Source: Sipunculus nudus (taxonomy: Eukaryota > Annelida > Sipuncula > Golfingiida > Sipunculidae). From it: a DNA stretch of 64,000 bases. Below, piece after piece: positions 33,755-46,183 of the stretch (positions within the stretch are counted from its first letter, which is position 1; each line of letters begins with the position of its first letter). A program made the translations under genes and the position numbers. Under the pieces are notes generated by a model. That model saw nothing but the letters and a program-made list of their open reading frames with translations. It had not been told where the DNA came from and did not search any database. Location of the stretch: NCBI GenBank assembly GCA_026874595.1, contig CM049313.1:69992659-70056658 (forward strand). The letters are read 5' to 3'.

Positions 33755-36260
33755 TTAGCTCAGCTGACTATAAGTCATCTGAGCTATAGTTGTGGTCCAT
33801 TGTCCGTGGTCCGTCCGTCTGTCTGTTCGTCCTTCCGTAGATATGGCACGTTTTGAAACCATAAGTCCGAGGATTCCAAAATTCAGCATAATGTTAGATG
33901 TCCCTAAGATCTCCTACCAAGCCGAAAACTGGGTCTTTGCAACTTCGTTCCTTTGAGAAATTAAGGAAAAACCTCAATTTTTTATTAAAAACCTATTTTC
34001 ACACTTCAGACTGCCTAATATAAAAACTACTCATCTGTTTTTCCTCATATTTACCATAAATATTCCCCTATATAGTTCCTATGTACATGCCAGAAATTAT
34101 GTCTGTATTTTATAATTTAAAAAAGTTATGGGCCCAAATATAATGCATTTTGTTTTAAATTTTTTTAAATATTAACAAAAATAAAAAATTGGTACCTTAA
34201 AATTTGCCCAACTTTGACCATGGCACGTTTTTTTCCTGTAAGTACTGTGGATTCAATTTTCACAGCATTTTTTTGTTAGCATTTTATCTGTTAACACCAA
34301 AAATTTGAAACCAGTTGATCAAAAACTGTAGATTTTATTCAAGTTTTCAAGCACCATGTAACATATTGTTTACATCAAGCTGGTGTTATGCAGTTTGCAA
34401 GAGCTCAGCTCCCCAGCTTCAGCTCTCAGTTCCTAAAAATTTGGCATACAATTAGTTGTCTCCAAAATCCCCTACCATGCCAAGAATTTGGTCACTAGGA
34501 CTTAATACCTTCCAGATATTAATGAAAAACTTCATTTTTCCATTAAAAAACCCATTGTTACACTTCAAGACTGCCTAATATCAAAATCACTGATCTGACT
34601 TTCATCATATATAATATACATATTTTTCTATACATTCTCTATGCACATGCCAGAAATGATGTCAGTATTGTGTAATTGTTTTAAGTTATGGGCCAAAACT
34701 TAATGCACTTTTTAAAAAATCAAGAAATATATTTACTCCCTTAACAAGAGGATTGCTGAAGCTAGAGATTTTTTGTCAGGGATCTAACATTATTTAATCA
34801 AGATTCAATTGAATACCCAAAATTAGTTCTGAATTTTTCAAAATTTATAAGTTATTAGTATAAATATAAAATTAGTACCTTAAATTTTGCCAAACTTTGA
34901 CCATGGCACATTTGTTTCCTGTGAGCACAGTTGATATAATTTTCATATCATGCACACATAAGGATTTCAGCTTTTTAATTTAGAAAGCTGAAAGAAATTG
35001 GCCAAAAATTGTAGCTTTTATTAATGTTTTTATGAGACCATGTCAGACCTTAGCTCTCCCCAGCCCCCTTTGAGTCACCTGTATGTTGACCTTGTTGACC
35101 TTTCATCAAATTATGCACGCTTGATGCGAGGCATACACTTGGGCAGCTAGGCAGCTTATGGCCAGCCACAGTTGATCCAGGTGTCCAACCCAACTCATCT
35201 AGTAGTTTAAACTAACAACATAACAATAAACAATAAATTAATAAATTTTTATTGGTTTTTAATAACAAATTAAAGAAGAATGGAAAAGGAATTTGTTAGT
35301 TGATAATAACAGGAAATTAACTTGCAGTTACAGATGATATAAGAATCTTGTATCGATTGATAGAATGTCACGTATTCCAAATAACACCATGCAGTCACCT
35401 ATGGTATTTTTCAGTTCAATTTTAATGATAAAAAAATAAATCATATTATTCATTACTTATCATTAGGGATGATATGAAGGAAATTAATGATAGACAAAGA
35501 TGCAGTTGATAATATTAGTCTAGATTCCTGCTGTGTCTAGTGTGTACATTGATGTGAAATTAGTCCAAAATGAATATATTACATTTATTTTTTTTAATAT
35601 GAATAAAAGCCATAAAACCAGGTACTTATGATCATTATTTAAATGTGTGAATTTTGTATATTCTGGATTCTCAACATAATTGTTTGGTGTAAACTGAATA
35701 AATACCAGACATGGTGCAAATACTTTGCAAATGTATTTGAATACAAATATGAATATGTACTCCATTATAAAATTTCTTGCATAAGAATGGGAATTCAGGT
35801 TAAAAGGAAAGTATATGAATACCAGTGCAAATACTTTCAAAATGTATTCATGAATGCATTCATGAATATATTCTTTGATATTATTTTAATAATCATTTCA
35901 GTTGTATTTTATCTTAAAAAATCATATGATTCTCTTATTATTTTTAATAAAAATTATATTTGGGACAATTTTTAATTATTTTTAATAAATAGTTAAACTC
36001 TTTATAATATGTGCTGCTTATAAGTTATATGGCCAAGTCAAAATATGTGTGACAGTAGCACTCCATTTGTTAATAAAATAAATGAAATCAATCCTCTTCC
36101 CTGTTTCCAAAGAGACTATCAAAATCATACATAAGCTAAACACCCACAACTCATAATACAGCATATATTTATTTCCACACAAAACAAGCATGTGCCTCAT
36201 TTCTAAAACATATTTTTTATCATATATAACAGCTGAGTGCCGTGACCCATGGGTCCCTTG
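33755..36260 (+). mobile_element. Family C element C3 inserted in A2
   Basis: TTAGCTCAGCTGAC at the left. CAGCTGAG, a perfect GACCCATGGGTC palindrome, then CCTTG before TT at the right. The A2 repeat unit is readable on both sides and shows the host site ATTTTT-AGT. C3 thus has a defined pre-insertion site compatible with T^T (or a TTA duplication in this copy alone). The interior has two diverged copies of a 560-bp block (GCCTAATAT...CATGCCAGAAAT near 34010 and 34570). The last 1.1 kb is very AT-rich. No transposition gene is present. Confidence 0.85.
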
Positions 36261-36549
36261 TTAGTATGTATTATAAAGCTATCCAAGGGCTACATTTGTG
36301 CAAAATTTTTAGCCTGATCGGTCAATCAGTTCCCAAGATATGTGGGTTTATGTGTGGAATTGGATGCTGGGCAGAGAGGAGAGGTCAACCAAAAATGAGG
36401 GTGCAGCAGTTCACATGTGACCCGATCATAATTCTGAATTTAAAAAATTCTGCCCAGTGGTTATGGAGGAGTTCTCTGGAAACCCCCACGCGGCGGTGGC
36501 GGTGACGTCCGACTGAAACATTGTATCCCTAAAACTCTGTTTTGGCAGA

Positions 36550-37986
36550 TACAATATCTTACATCCATGGTAGTGAAAATGTTAGCTTTTAAATGATGAA
36601 TATTTTAATTTTTCTACAAACAAAATAATTCAATAAAGAGTTGAATTGAAGGTTTAAGAATCAATTATATTTATAGTATTGATTTTAAGGTCCTCACAAT
36701 TCAACATACTGCTATTTAAGCTGCACTCTGTGACCCCAGGAAGCTTCTTAGGTTCCCATAATAGATTCTATATTTTTGTTCCATTTTCTCTTTTGAGCAC
36801 TTGATTTATAATTACTGACACAGTCCCCCTTTAGATAATTGTGACAAGTTTATTCTTCAGAATTTTATATTGAGTTCATGTCAGCTGATATCCTGTTATT
36901 TTATATGTATATTTAATTAATATCATACATGTTTTTGAAAAAGTAACAAAATACTCTTAGACTTGCGGTCTATCTTATATTAACTTTACACAATAAGAGT
37001 TTATTTTTTTTCTTCCAAATGACTGATAAGCCAAAGCTTCATGTATTGCCTGGTATTTGTATCCGTCTAACCACAATTTTAAGGATCCTTTCTTCAGCCA
37101 TATTCCCCCAAAGCCATGTTTTTTACTGAAGATTTTCTTCAAAACCATTGAACATAACTATCTGAAATTCATTATAGGGTTACATGTGAAATGGTGCCTT
37201 TGATTCGATGTGACCTTTGCATTCCATCCATTCATGCCTCTTTATCTCAGGAGTGGTTAATGTATCGACCTGAAAATCTATAAGCTCCTCCGCTAATTTA
37301 CCTCATCACTACAGTCCTTAAGTTCCACCCCTTCGTCCTTAACATTTATGCAAATGAGCCTCCAAAATCCTCCTAGCTATGCAGAAAACTTTTCATGTCT
37401 TTGGTTGCAAGAGTTGTTATTAATACAGTCTTGATATCTCAAAGATGTCACAAAAGTCATCCATGTATGTCTGTCATCTTCTCTGTTCTCTAGTGATGAA
37501 TATTTCGCAGTCATTGTAAAGTGTTTACATTGTCATTTTTTTAATGATTTGTCTTTAACACAAATTCATTGTCAGAAATAAGACATTTTTTTCACTCAGT
37601 TTGTGAAATAGCTCCTGAAACCTTTGGGCCAGAAATTATTATAGTTTCTTTTGTCTAAGAATTATCCTGAAAAAACGTGGACACTGGTAATATTCCAGAC
37701 ATTAGTTGTTCCTGTTGATTTTGTTGATGTTGAACTCAAGCTTACGCCTTCCGCATGCCTTGATACATTGCAGACATTTCCCAGCTTGTGACTGTGGTTT
37801 TAGGAATGGCATTAAAAATGTGGATGTCTCAAGCCTTTGCTTATAGTTATATTAAATATATCGGATCGACATGGTCTGGAACAACACCATTTTCCTATGG
37901 TTGAGGTTTGGTCAGAGTCACCAGTTCAGCTTAATTCAGCTCATAAAACTTTTGCAAATTTTGCACTGTGATTGACAGTTAACATT
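36550..37986. other. Unassigned DNA
   Basis: No repeat boundary, RNA gene or convincing exon. Short ORFs only. Confidence 0.45.
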
Positions 37987-37994
37987 GTCAATGG

Positions 37995-38655
37995 TAAGGC
38001 TTGGTTTAGACCAAAATTTTTTGTATTACAATATATATATTGCAATATGTGGTAGGGTATTGCGATACTTTTGAGATATTTTTTCAATGTCATATATTTA
38101 TAGGAAATAAAACAAAATTACTTAATAATGTACTTATAGTACTAACTTGTCTTATTACTCAAAGAAACCTTTAAATTTAAAGTTTTCTTTAGTCTTTAGG
38201 CCTTAGATGTGTAAATAACTTGTCAGTTGAGAATTGTGGACTGTAGTTTAGCACAGTGAGGTATATGTGGTATGTACAATCACAACTGGGAAAGGCTTGA
38301 TCTTAATGCAGGTATCATAAGATGTGGGGAGCGAATATAAATGAATGATTTATTATTATGACTGTGTTCAGAACTCCTGTCACCTTACTGTTTGGAAATA
38401 TTTGTTTTGTATATACCAAAATGTAAATGAGCAGACATGCATATTTCATGGGATGGACCTTTGATCTACGGCATACTTGAACATTTCCTACTGAACATCT
38501 ATGGATATGGTAGCGGCTTTCACTTTAATCCTAAACCATTTAAAATGTTAAATTTGTAACAGAAACATAATTTTCTACAACAAAATTAGTTTTAGGGACA
38601 GTTAATAAAATATCAATCAACATATTGCGATATATCAATAATATTGCGCTCCCTA
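37995..38655. mobile_element. hAT-like non-autonomous element, 661 bp
   Basis: Flanked by GTCAATGG (37987-37994) and GTCAACGG (38656-38663), an 8-bp target duplication with one mismatch, the length typical of hAT transposons. The left end is TAAGGCTTGG and the right end, read inverted, is TAGGGAGCGC. The inner ends are rich in ATATTGCGATA-like motifs on both sides, as in many animal hAT MITEs. No transposase ORF is present. Confidence 0.7.
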
Positions 38656-38663
38656 GTCAACGG

Positions 38664-41600
38664 TAGCCTGACTGATTGCTCGCTACGGCTCTGCTGATGA
38701 TTATTCATATTATGAATATGTATATATTATACATATTAATATGTGCTTATGTGACAGTTTTCGTAACAGCAGTATTATCAGTTTATATGTCACCTGATAT
38801 TATCAACAGATATTTTTTGTGTTATACATCATTTCACTTGGCTGCTGTATTTCAGATTACAAAGGTCAAAGGTTAGAGAACATATATACAAAACATCTGT
38901 GTACTTCCCCATCCTCATGTTTGCATCGTGATTGGAGAAATGAAAGTTAGCAATTTTATTTGACAAAGAGGATATTATATTAACGGGGGTATTTGATCAG
39001 TCATTCCAGCAGATGTCACATATGCAGAGTAGACCTTCCCTTTCAAACCAGGACTTGACACTAACTTTAAAAGTACTTGCCCTTCAAAAGTTAGTGCTCA
39101 CAGCCACAAACACAAAGTGAGTTCCATATTTTTGTGTTGCATGTTTATGGCATGTTTGACAGCAAACATCTTTAAATATTTATTTGTTCATTATATTTCT
39201 CTTTATTATGTGTACAGACAAATGTTCAGGTAATTTAAAATAAAGAGGCCTTATCAATGTGATTTAGTCTCTTCAAGTAAGAAAATGGCTTACTAAATCT
39301 TTGTTTAGCCTAGCATTTGTTTTCTACATTCAAATCCCTGTATGTTATAGACCTGCAGAGTTTAATCTTAGTAATCCTACTTCTAGATTGATTACGTTAA
39401 AAATCTACAAGATTATATGATTGACATCAGTTGATACAAAGATAAGGACCTATTGAGATATGGCAATAATAGAGGAATTTAGTAAATTACCTGACATGCA
39501 GTATATGTGACATAATATTATACATTTTGAACACAAAGTGATAAAGAAAGACATCACTTCCTGAGTAGGCTTGTCAAAATATTTGTGTAAACATGTTTGT
39601 TTAAATGGATGTTAGCAATTATCAGTGTCATTAACCAGTATATTTCTCAGTCTGGAGAATTTTCTGGTCAGAAATTAAGGTTTTGGAACTAAATTACCTC
39701 CAAAGAAAATGCATTGTCATTTGGTGTTCAGGTTACCTACCAGATAAAATGGTTTCACTACCATAAGGAACGAGGTGTAACTGCTGATCCAGAATTTTAT
39801 CAATAAATACAGTTATGCTACTAGTTTAAATTTGTAGTTGCATTAGTGGGTTTAGTGTCTAAAGTTACCTGGTGTCCTAACATAAGCTTGCAACAAAAAC
39901 CAAAATCAAACAAGATATAATGTTTAAATATTACAATAAAATAACTATATTTATTCATTCAGTCTTTCTGTAATTGATGTAATAAGGGCACTGGGTACTG
40001 TCAAAATTAATTTTTTAACAAATATTTTAACCCCCCCCCCCCCCCCCCCCGGGGCTACTATGTACCAATTGTGTCACGTCTTAGGATCCCCTGATATTGA
40101 TACATTGGATTGACAAATGATGATTGTGTATACGATTTTAATTAAATAATAACTAATCCAGACATTACATTCAATATATTCATCATCTTAATGCCAACAT
40201 GTTACAAAACGGTACTTGGATACAAAATACAGCTACTGTTAGTATAAACAAGCCAACACATTTTAATCAAAGCTGATGCTATCAACCGCTTATCACAGGA
40301 TTGAAAAAGGACACCCAGAAGCAGACACCAAAAACCAAAACAAGCCATCTTCCTATTTTAATATAATTGTTATATAAATATTCCATGAACCAATGCACTT
40401 TTATATGTGTAACCATCTCTCACAAGTCCCAAAATGCTGTTCCACAAACTCCGCAAGTCTTTGCTGACCCGTCAAACTTGACACACAGAGGCCTGCTTCT
40501 AATTTTAATTTAAGCATTCATATTGTTGACAGTTTATTTGCATAAAGTTTGTCCATGCAATTAGTGCAGATATACCAATCAGAAACTCACAAAGGACACA
40601 CCCTGTGAGATTAATTTCATTTATTTCATTTAAGACCAGAAAGATTGTCTGCAGACATTTTGAGCATATTTATATTTTTTCCCTGAGGGCAGTGATGTTT
40701 AATATACTGATATTCACTGATATGTTTTATCTTGTGAGGTGACACATTGTATTTTGCCAGGGTTTGTTTTCCAAAGTGTTAACACATCATGTTATACCCA
40801 GTGGGTGCTGCACATTAGATGTAACAGCCATTGACCTTATGACTTATGCGTATTCCAATCGGCTCTAACAACTGTACACTTAGGCTTGATAACGCCCAAA
40901 GTTACCCAGATAAAGAGCTCTGTTGACAGAGTCAAACTGAAGGACCAAGTGATATTTCATATCCTAACATTTCTGAGGAACATGACAATCTGATATCTGC
41001 TGATATTTCTTGAAAAGCTTGTATGGTTTCCTTATGTCAAAACAAACAAACGTTTATGTGGCCTGGAAGGTGCTCGCAGGTTTCAAAATCAGGTACTTTA
41101 TAACAATGTAATTCTTTCAATTGAAGTTGGCCATAACTGTCATATTTTAAAGTAATACTCTGCAAAATTTAGTTAATTGGCATGACCTGTACAACACAAT
41201 TTCCTCAATATTAATGCAATTGGCCAGAACACTGATAAGTCCATGTGATAACACTGAAATTTCCTTTCACAGTACAGATAGTTTAGATATATTTAGGACC
41301 GAAAGGAACTATGTTAGTTGTAAATATGGTATGGACGATTCCATACTATGAATGTGGTGCTGTTCTAGGTTAAGATATATGACCCTTTTTGAGCATTCTG
41401 GGGAATTTTTTTGTGCTAATTTAGGGGGAATTTCCCTCCTGTGACTGCCATAGCTTTTTGGGTGAGAATGGCTCATTCTTTCTGTTTTCTCAATGACAGC
41501 TCCAAACATCCATGAGGGTGCTAAATACAGTAGGGGCACTCATTGTGTCAAACACAGAGTTAGAATTATTTCTGTGATATGAAGATAGATCTGGTAGGGT

Positions 41601-41830
41601 TTGTGTTGTTGTGAAGTAGGCATTTACAGTACATATTCTCACTTGCATTATCTCTTCTTTGAAATTAAAAAAAATTAGATGTTTTGAGACAACCAGTTGA
41701 TCACAGTACCACTAAGAAATTTGCTTGCCATTCTGCATTAAAAACTGCAAAAGCCCTTCCACAATCCAATCCAAATGATGTAATAATTGTAGGGGCAAAA
41801 CATATTGAACATGCCAAGGGACAAGGTGCC
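38664..41830. other. Unassigned DNA with a C20-G4 tract
   Basis: No supported gene or mobile element. 40031-40050 is a 20-base C run followed by GGGG. Poly-C tracts of this length are frequent sites of sequencing or assembly length error. Confidence 0.45.
40031..40054. repeat. C20 G4 tract
   Basis: Homopolymer C run directly abutting GGGG. It could fold as a short hairpin or i-motif, or be a collapsed read error. Confidence 0.9.
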
Positions 41831-41839
41831 AGTCTTAGC

Positions 41840-42740
41840 TGTTTAGCTGTACATAAATCTCATTTCCTGTGTACAACAATTAACAGCTGTAGGTAAATCT
41901 TATTCTTTGTGTACAACAGAAACCAGCTGTACATAAAACTCAGTCCCTGTGTACAACAGTCAACAGCTGTACATAAATTTCAGTCTCTGTTTGCAACATT
42001 CAGCAACAGTGCTGTACATAACTCTCCCTCTCTGTGGACAACAACTGTACATAAATCTTGGTCTCTGTGTGCAACATTCAATAGCTGTACATAAATCTCA
42101 GTCTCTGTGTACAACAGTCAACAGCTGTACATAGATCTCAGTCCCTGAGTACAATATTCAGCAACAGTGCTGTACATAAAACTCCCTCTCTGTGTTCAAC
42201 AACTGTACATGAATCTCCTTCTCTGTGTGCAATATTCAACAGCTGTACATAAATCTCAGTCCCTGTGTACAACAATCAACAGCTGACATAAATCTCAGTC
42301 CCTGTGTACAACAACTAACAGCTGTTCATAAATCTCAGTCCCTGTATACAACAATTACCAGCTGTACATAAATCTCAGTCTCTGTGTACAACAGTCAGCA
42401 ACAGTGCTGTACATAAATCTCCCTCTCTGTGGACAACAACTGTACATAAATCTCAGTCTATGTGTGCAACATTCAACAGCTGTACATAAATCTTCATCCC
42501 AGTGTTCAACAGTCAACAGCTGTACATAAATCTCAGCTTCTGTGTGCAAACATTCTATAGCTTTACATAAATCTCCATACCAGTCTTCAACAGTAAACAG
42601 CTTTACATAAATCTCAGTCTCTGTGTACAGCAGTCAGCAACTGTACATGCATATATCACAGTCCCTGTGCATACAGTCGGTAGCCATACATAAAAATGTC
42701 CCTGTCTACAACAGTCAGCAACTGCACACAAATCTCCATC
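41840..42740. repeat. About 40-bp minisatellite, roughly 20 copies
   Basis: Unit of the form CAGCTGTACATAAATCTCAG followed by a TCCCTGTGTACAACAGT-like half. Each unit carries TGTACA twice in many copies. Monomers are diverged (CTGTACATAA is the most stable part), and several include an extra CAGCAACAGTG. Short ORFs on both strands are in-phase readings of the unit. Confidence 0.9.
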
Positions 42741-43637
42741 CATCATAGACCTTTTTCCTGGGATACATTCCTGTACACAGCCTGAATCTAAGAAACCTGC
42801 TGGGTGGTTATTTTTAACCTAATTCAGTAATTAGCTTGAAGCACTGTTAACCACTCTTGATAAATTAATGGTTGTTGATACAGAATCATGTGCCAGCTCA
42901 TGTGTTCATCATCAGGATGATGGCCCACAGCCTAAATGCTGCTCTGTGAGAGTGTGTGAATACTACCAGTGGTTTAGACTGATATATATCAGCATGTTGC
43001 TTATTAGAGCTCCTCCATGACCAATGCATTCAAAAGAGTGTGCTTTCCTGTGTAAAACAGCACTGATTGTGTGTGCCTGTGTTCTAACATATTTTTCACT
43101 CAGCAGGATGTTTGCAGCAATCCCATAATTCACTAATAACATTAAAGTGTGGTATACAGGATATACATAACACTGTACCACCCCATGTGTTACCATAAGG
43201 AGCTACACGAGGCCAAGGAAATATCCCTTGTCTCCCTTGAACTATTATGCATAGTGAATTGTATGGAAACCTTTGTTAGACTTCATCAGTCATGGGTAAT
43301 TTTACACCAGGTAGGTTTATATTGCAACACTTTGTTCACTATGATTTGATTAATTACAAGCTTGGCTTATTTTTGATAACCTTTTCAATGATTATATTTT
43401 AAGGAAGGTTATATTTTCACCCATGCTTAATTTGAATATTTGTCTGTCGCTACTCATGTTTTCAAGGTATCTTGATATTTGTGTATTAAAAGGATGTTTT
43501 GTGGAGGGATTTGCCCTAAATCACAAATCACAACCATCAGACCTAGAAATTTCTAGGAATATTCTAGCAGGTCCCCCCCCCCCCCAAACCCCAGTTTAGG
43601 TTATGAGCCCTATTTCTATCTGTATCTACATCTATCA
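42741..43637. other. Unassigned DNA
   Basis: Contains a poly-C run (43573-43585). A plus-strand ORF ending in CACCAG before GTAGGT near 43310 could suggest a splice donor, but nothing else supports an exon. Confidence 0.35.
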
Positions 43638-45587
43638 TTAGCTCCGCTGACTAAAAGTCATCTGAGCTATAGTCGTGGTCCATTGTCCGTCGTCCGGCCG
43701 GCCGTTAACAGGGCACGTTTTGAAACCCATGGACCTACGATTCCAAAATTTTGCATACCATTAGATGTCTCCAAAATCTCCTACCATACTGAAAATTGGG
43801 TCATTAGGACTTTGTTTCTTCGAGAAATTAAGGAAAAACCTCTGTTTTCCATAAAAAAGCCATGGTTACACTTCAAGGCTGTCTAATATCAAAACCACTG
43901 ATCTGTTTTTGATCATATTTAGTTTTAATATTCTTCCATACATTTTCTATGAACTAACAAAAAATTAGATCAGTGTTGGGTAGTTATGGAAGTTATGGGC
44001 CAAAATATAATGGAATTTGTAAAAAATCAGGAAATATATTTCCACACCTAACATGGGAATTGCTGAAGCTAGAGACTTTTTTTCAGGAATATAACTTTAT
44101 TTAATCAAGATTTAATTTTTTACCCAAAATTAGATCTGAATTTTGCAAATTTTTCAAGTTATAAGCATAAATAAAAAATCAATACCTTAAATTTTGTCCA
44201 ACTTTGACAATGGCATGTCTTATCCCTGTAAACACTGTTGATTTAATTTTCACAGCATACATACATAAGGATTTAATCTTTTAAAATCTGAAATTTCAAA
44301 GGAATTGATTGAAAAGAGTAGCTTTAATTCAAGTTTTCATACAACATGTCAAGTGTTGTTTACATCAGGCCCACCTAGTAGTACAGCCTTCACTTGCATT
44401 ATGTAACCCACCCCAGGCAGCTTCATTTGGCTCAGCTTGGCCACTACCAGCAGGCTTCCCCTCTGCCTGCACTCCCCCCCCCCCAATGGTGCATAAACTA
44501 GATGAATGTTATTATTTTCTGTATTTGATTCATTCTTATTCTAGGTTATGCTACATTTTAGATATTGTATTGTACAACCAGGGTTACAGTGATTAAAGTG
44601 CACATTTAATTGTGTCCACCAAGTGGTGCATTGCTATGAAAGTGTGGATGTTCATCAGATAAGTAATTCCTTACTTCAGAAGAGAAAAAACTTCACCAGG
44701 TGTGGAATTGACTATTAATTCCAGTAATAAATTAAAGCTGAGATAGTAATTAGCACAATGATATTGTTTGTCCCTCATTCAACCAACAGTGTGTATACTT
44801 TATTTGAAAAGATGTTTTTTTTATCAAATTTACTGAATCTTTTATTTTATCTCGATAAATAAAATTAAGCATGTATTGAAAACTCCAATGCGCAAAACTT
44901 TTTAATAGTGATTCAAGGAATAATCTTGTAGATGCCATGTTGTGGCATTATTTTCTTTTAAATTCAGCTTAAACATTTGTGATTTAAAAATAATACAATA
45001 TATGTGTATGCATAATATGACCCAATATAAGCTACACTCTGAATATATAATGATTGCAACTTTTTCAACAATTCTAATATTTTAACTTATATTTTCAGTT
45101 TTTTATTACTCTGGATATATAATGATTGCAACTTTTGCAACAATTCTAATATTTTTACTTATATTTTCAGTTTTTTCATTAAATATTTATAAAACTTGTA
45201 AATAAAAAACAATGATTCAGATAAAAACTTTTAATGGAAAAGTGGATATGCTAAAAATAGGCTTACATATAAACTTAAATGCATTATTCCCTTGAAAGTA
45301 GTGTAAATGTATTAGTCCATTCTGTCCACTTGCCTGTCCATCTGTATATTTCATATGCATCACAGTATCTCAAAACTGTTACTGTTTGTCTTCATGACAG
45401 TCTTGTCAGAGTATTAGTTTGCAATCATTTATTTAGAACTTAACTATAACCAAGTAGGAGGGCCCCTTTCCTCTTAGAATCTCATATTCTTATATAAATG
45501 AAAAACATTACAATAGAATATTTTGCATATTTTGCATTTTCAAAAAATTCAAACTTCAGCTGAGCGCCGTGACCCATGGGTCCCTTG
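43638..45587 (+). mobile_element. Family C element C4
   Basis: Left end TTAGCTCCGCTGAC (one change from C1), then a GTCCGTCGTCC tract. Right end CAGCTGAGC, GCCGT, GACCCATGGGTC, CCTTG before T. The interior is collinear with C1 and C3 (GCCTAATATCAAAACCACTG and GGTTTTTACCCAAAATTAGATC-type blocks) and holds a C run at 44474-44484. A 72-bp tandem duplication lies at 45037-45180. No transposition ORF. Confidence 0.85.
45037..45180. repeat. 72-bp tandem duplication in C4
   Basis: Two near-identical copies starting CTCTGAATATATAATGATTG and CTCTGGATATATAATGATTG. Absent as a pair in C1, so it postdates family divergence or is copy-specific. Confidence 0.85.
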
Positions 45588-46183
45588 TTTTTCTGTGAGC
45601 TACATGGTGAAAACAGGCTTTTGAACATCTTTAAAGCCAGGAGAGTACCCTTTTGTGTGTTGAGACAAACATGTATTTTGATATTTTGAGTAAAAAATTC
45701 ATTCAGAAGCTTAAATTTGTCAATAGCTAATGCATAAATTTTCTTGAAGGTTGCAATGCTTATTCATCCTAGATAATGTTATCAGTATCTGCCTTATGAT
45801 ACAAGTGCACAACCTAACAATTTAAATTATTTTAAATTAAAATGCAAGTTACCATTTGGTTTTGAGACTGATAGTCATGACACACTTAAATTATATCTCC
45901 AGATGCTTATATATAATGTTCTTGTATTATAAGATTTATATAGAATATATCTATCAAATCTATTTTCCATTCATATCATGCATTGTTTGAAAGGAATTGC
46001 ATGTAGCAATCGTATAAATGTGAAGAGAGTGCATGTCATTGCCAAACTTTCCCTTAAACTAATACAATGAAAATATCACAATATATATTGCAGTACACTA
46101 CCAAGTATAACAATATATACAATTACAAAAATTGTAGGCTTTAGCCAGCTTGATTGAACATCTTTTACATATTGATAATTGTA
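45588..46183. other. Unassigned DNA
   Basis: Lies between C4 and A4. AT-rich with no supported gene. Confidence 0.45.

Larger units (their letters stand above)
23651..36549 (-). mobile_element. Family A element A2, reversed, split by an LTR retrotransposon and C3
   Basis: Read on the minus strand, A2 starts at 36549 with TCTGCCAAAACAG after A and ends at 23651 with CTAG before T, preceded by the family hairpin (CGACAAGCGACT region). Its own DNA is left in three blocks: 23651-23954, 32907-33754 and 36261-36549. The repeat unit can be followed across the LTR element (GGTGG at both junctions) and across C3 (ATTTTT on one side, AGTATGTATTATAAAGCT on the other, matching the uninterrupted unit). 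It is the outermost layer of this nest. Confidence 0.85.

Noticed and set aside
41840-42740. CRISPR-like regular array
   Set aside because: Units are contiguous tandem repeats without unique spacers, in eukaryotic sequence.
43149-43349. Possible exon ending at a GTAGGT donor
   Set aside because: No convincing acceptor, composition like the flanks, and a stop soon after.
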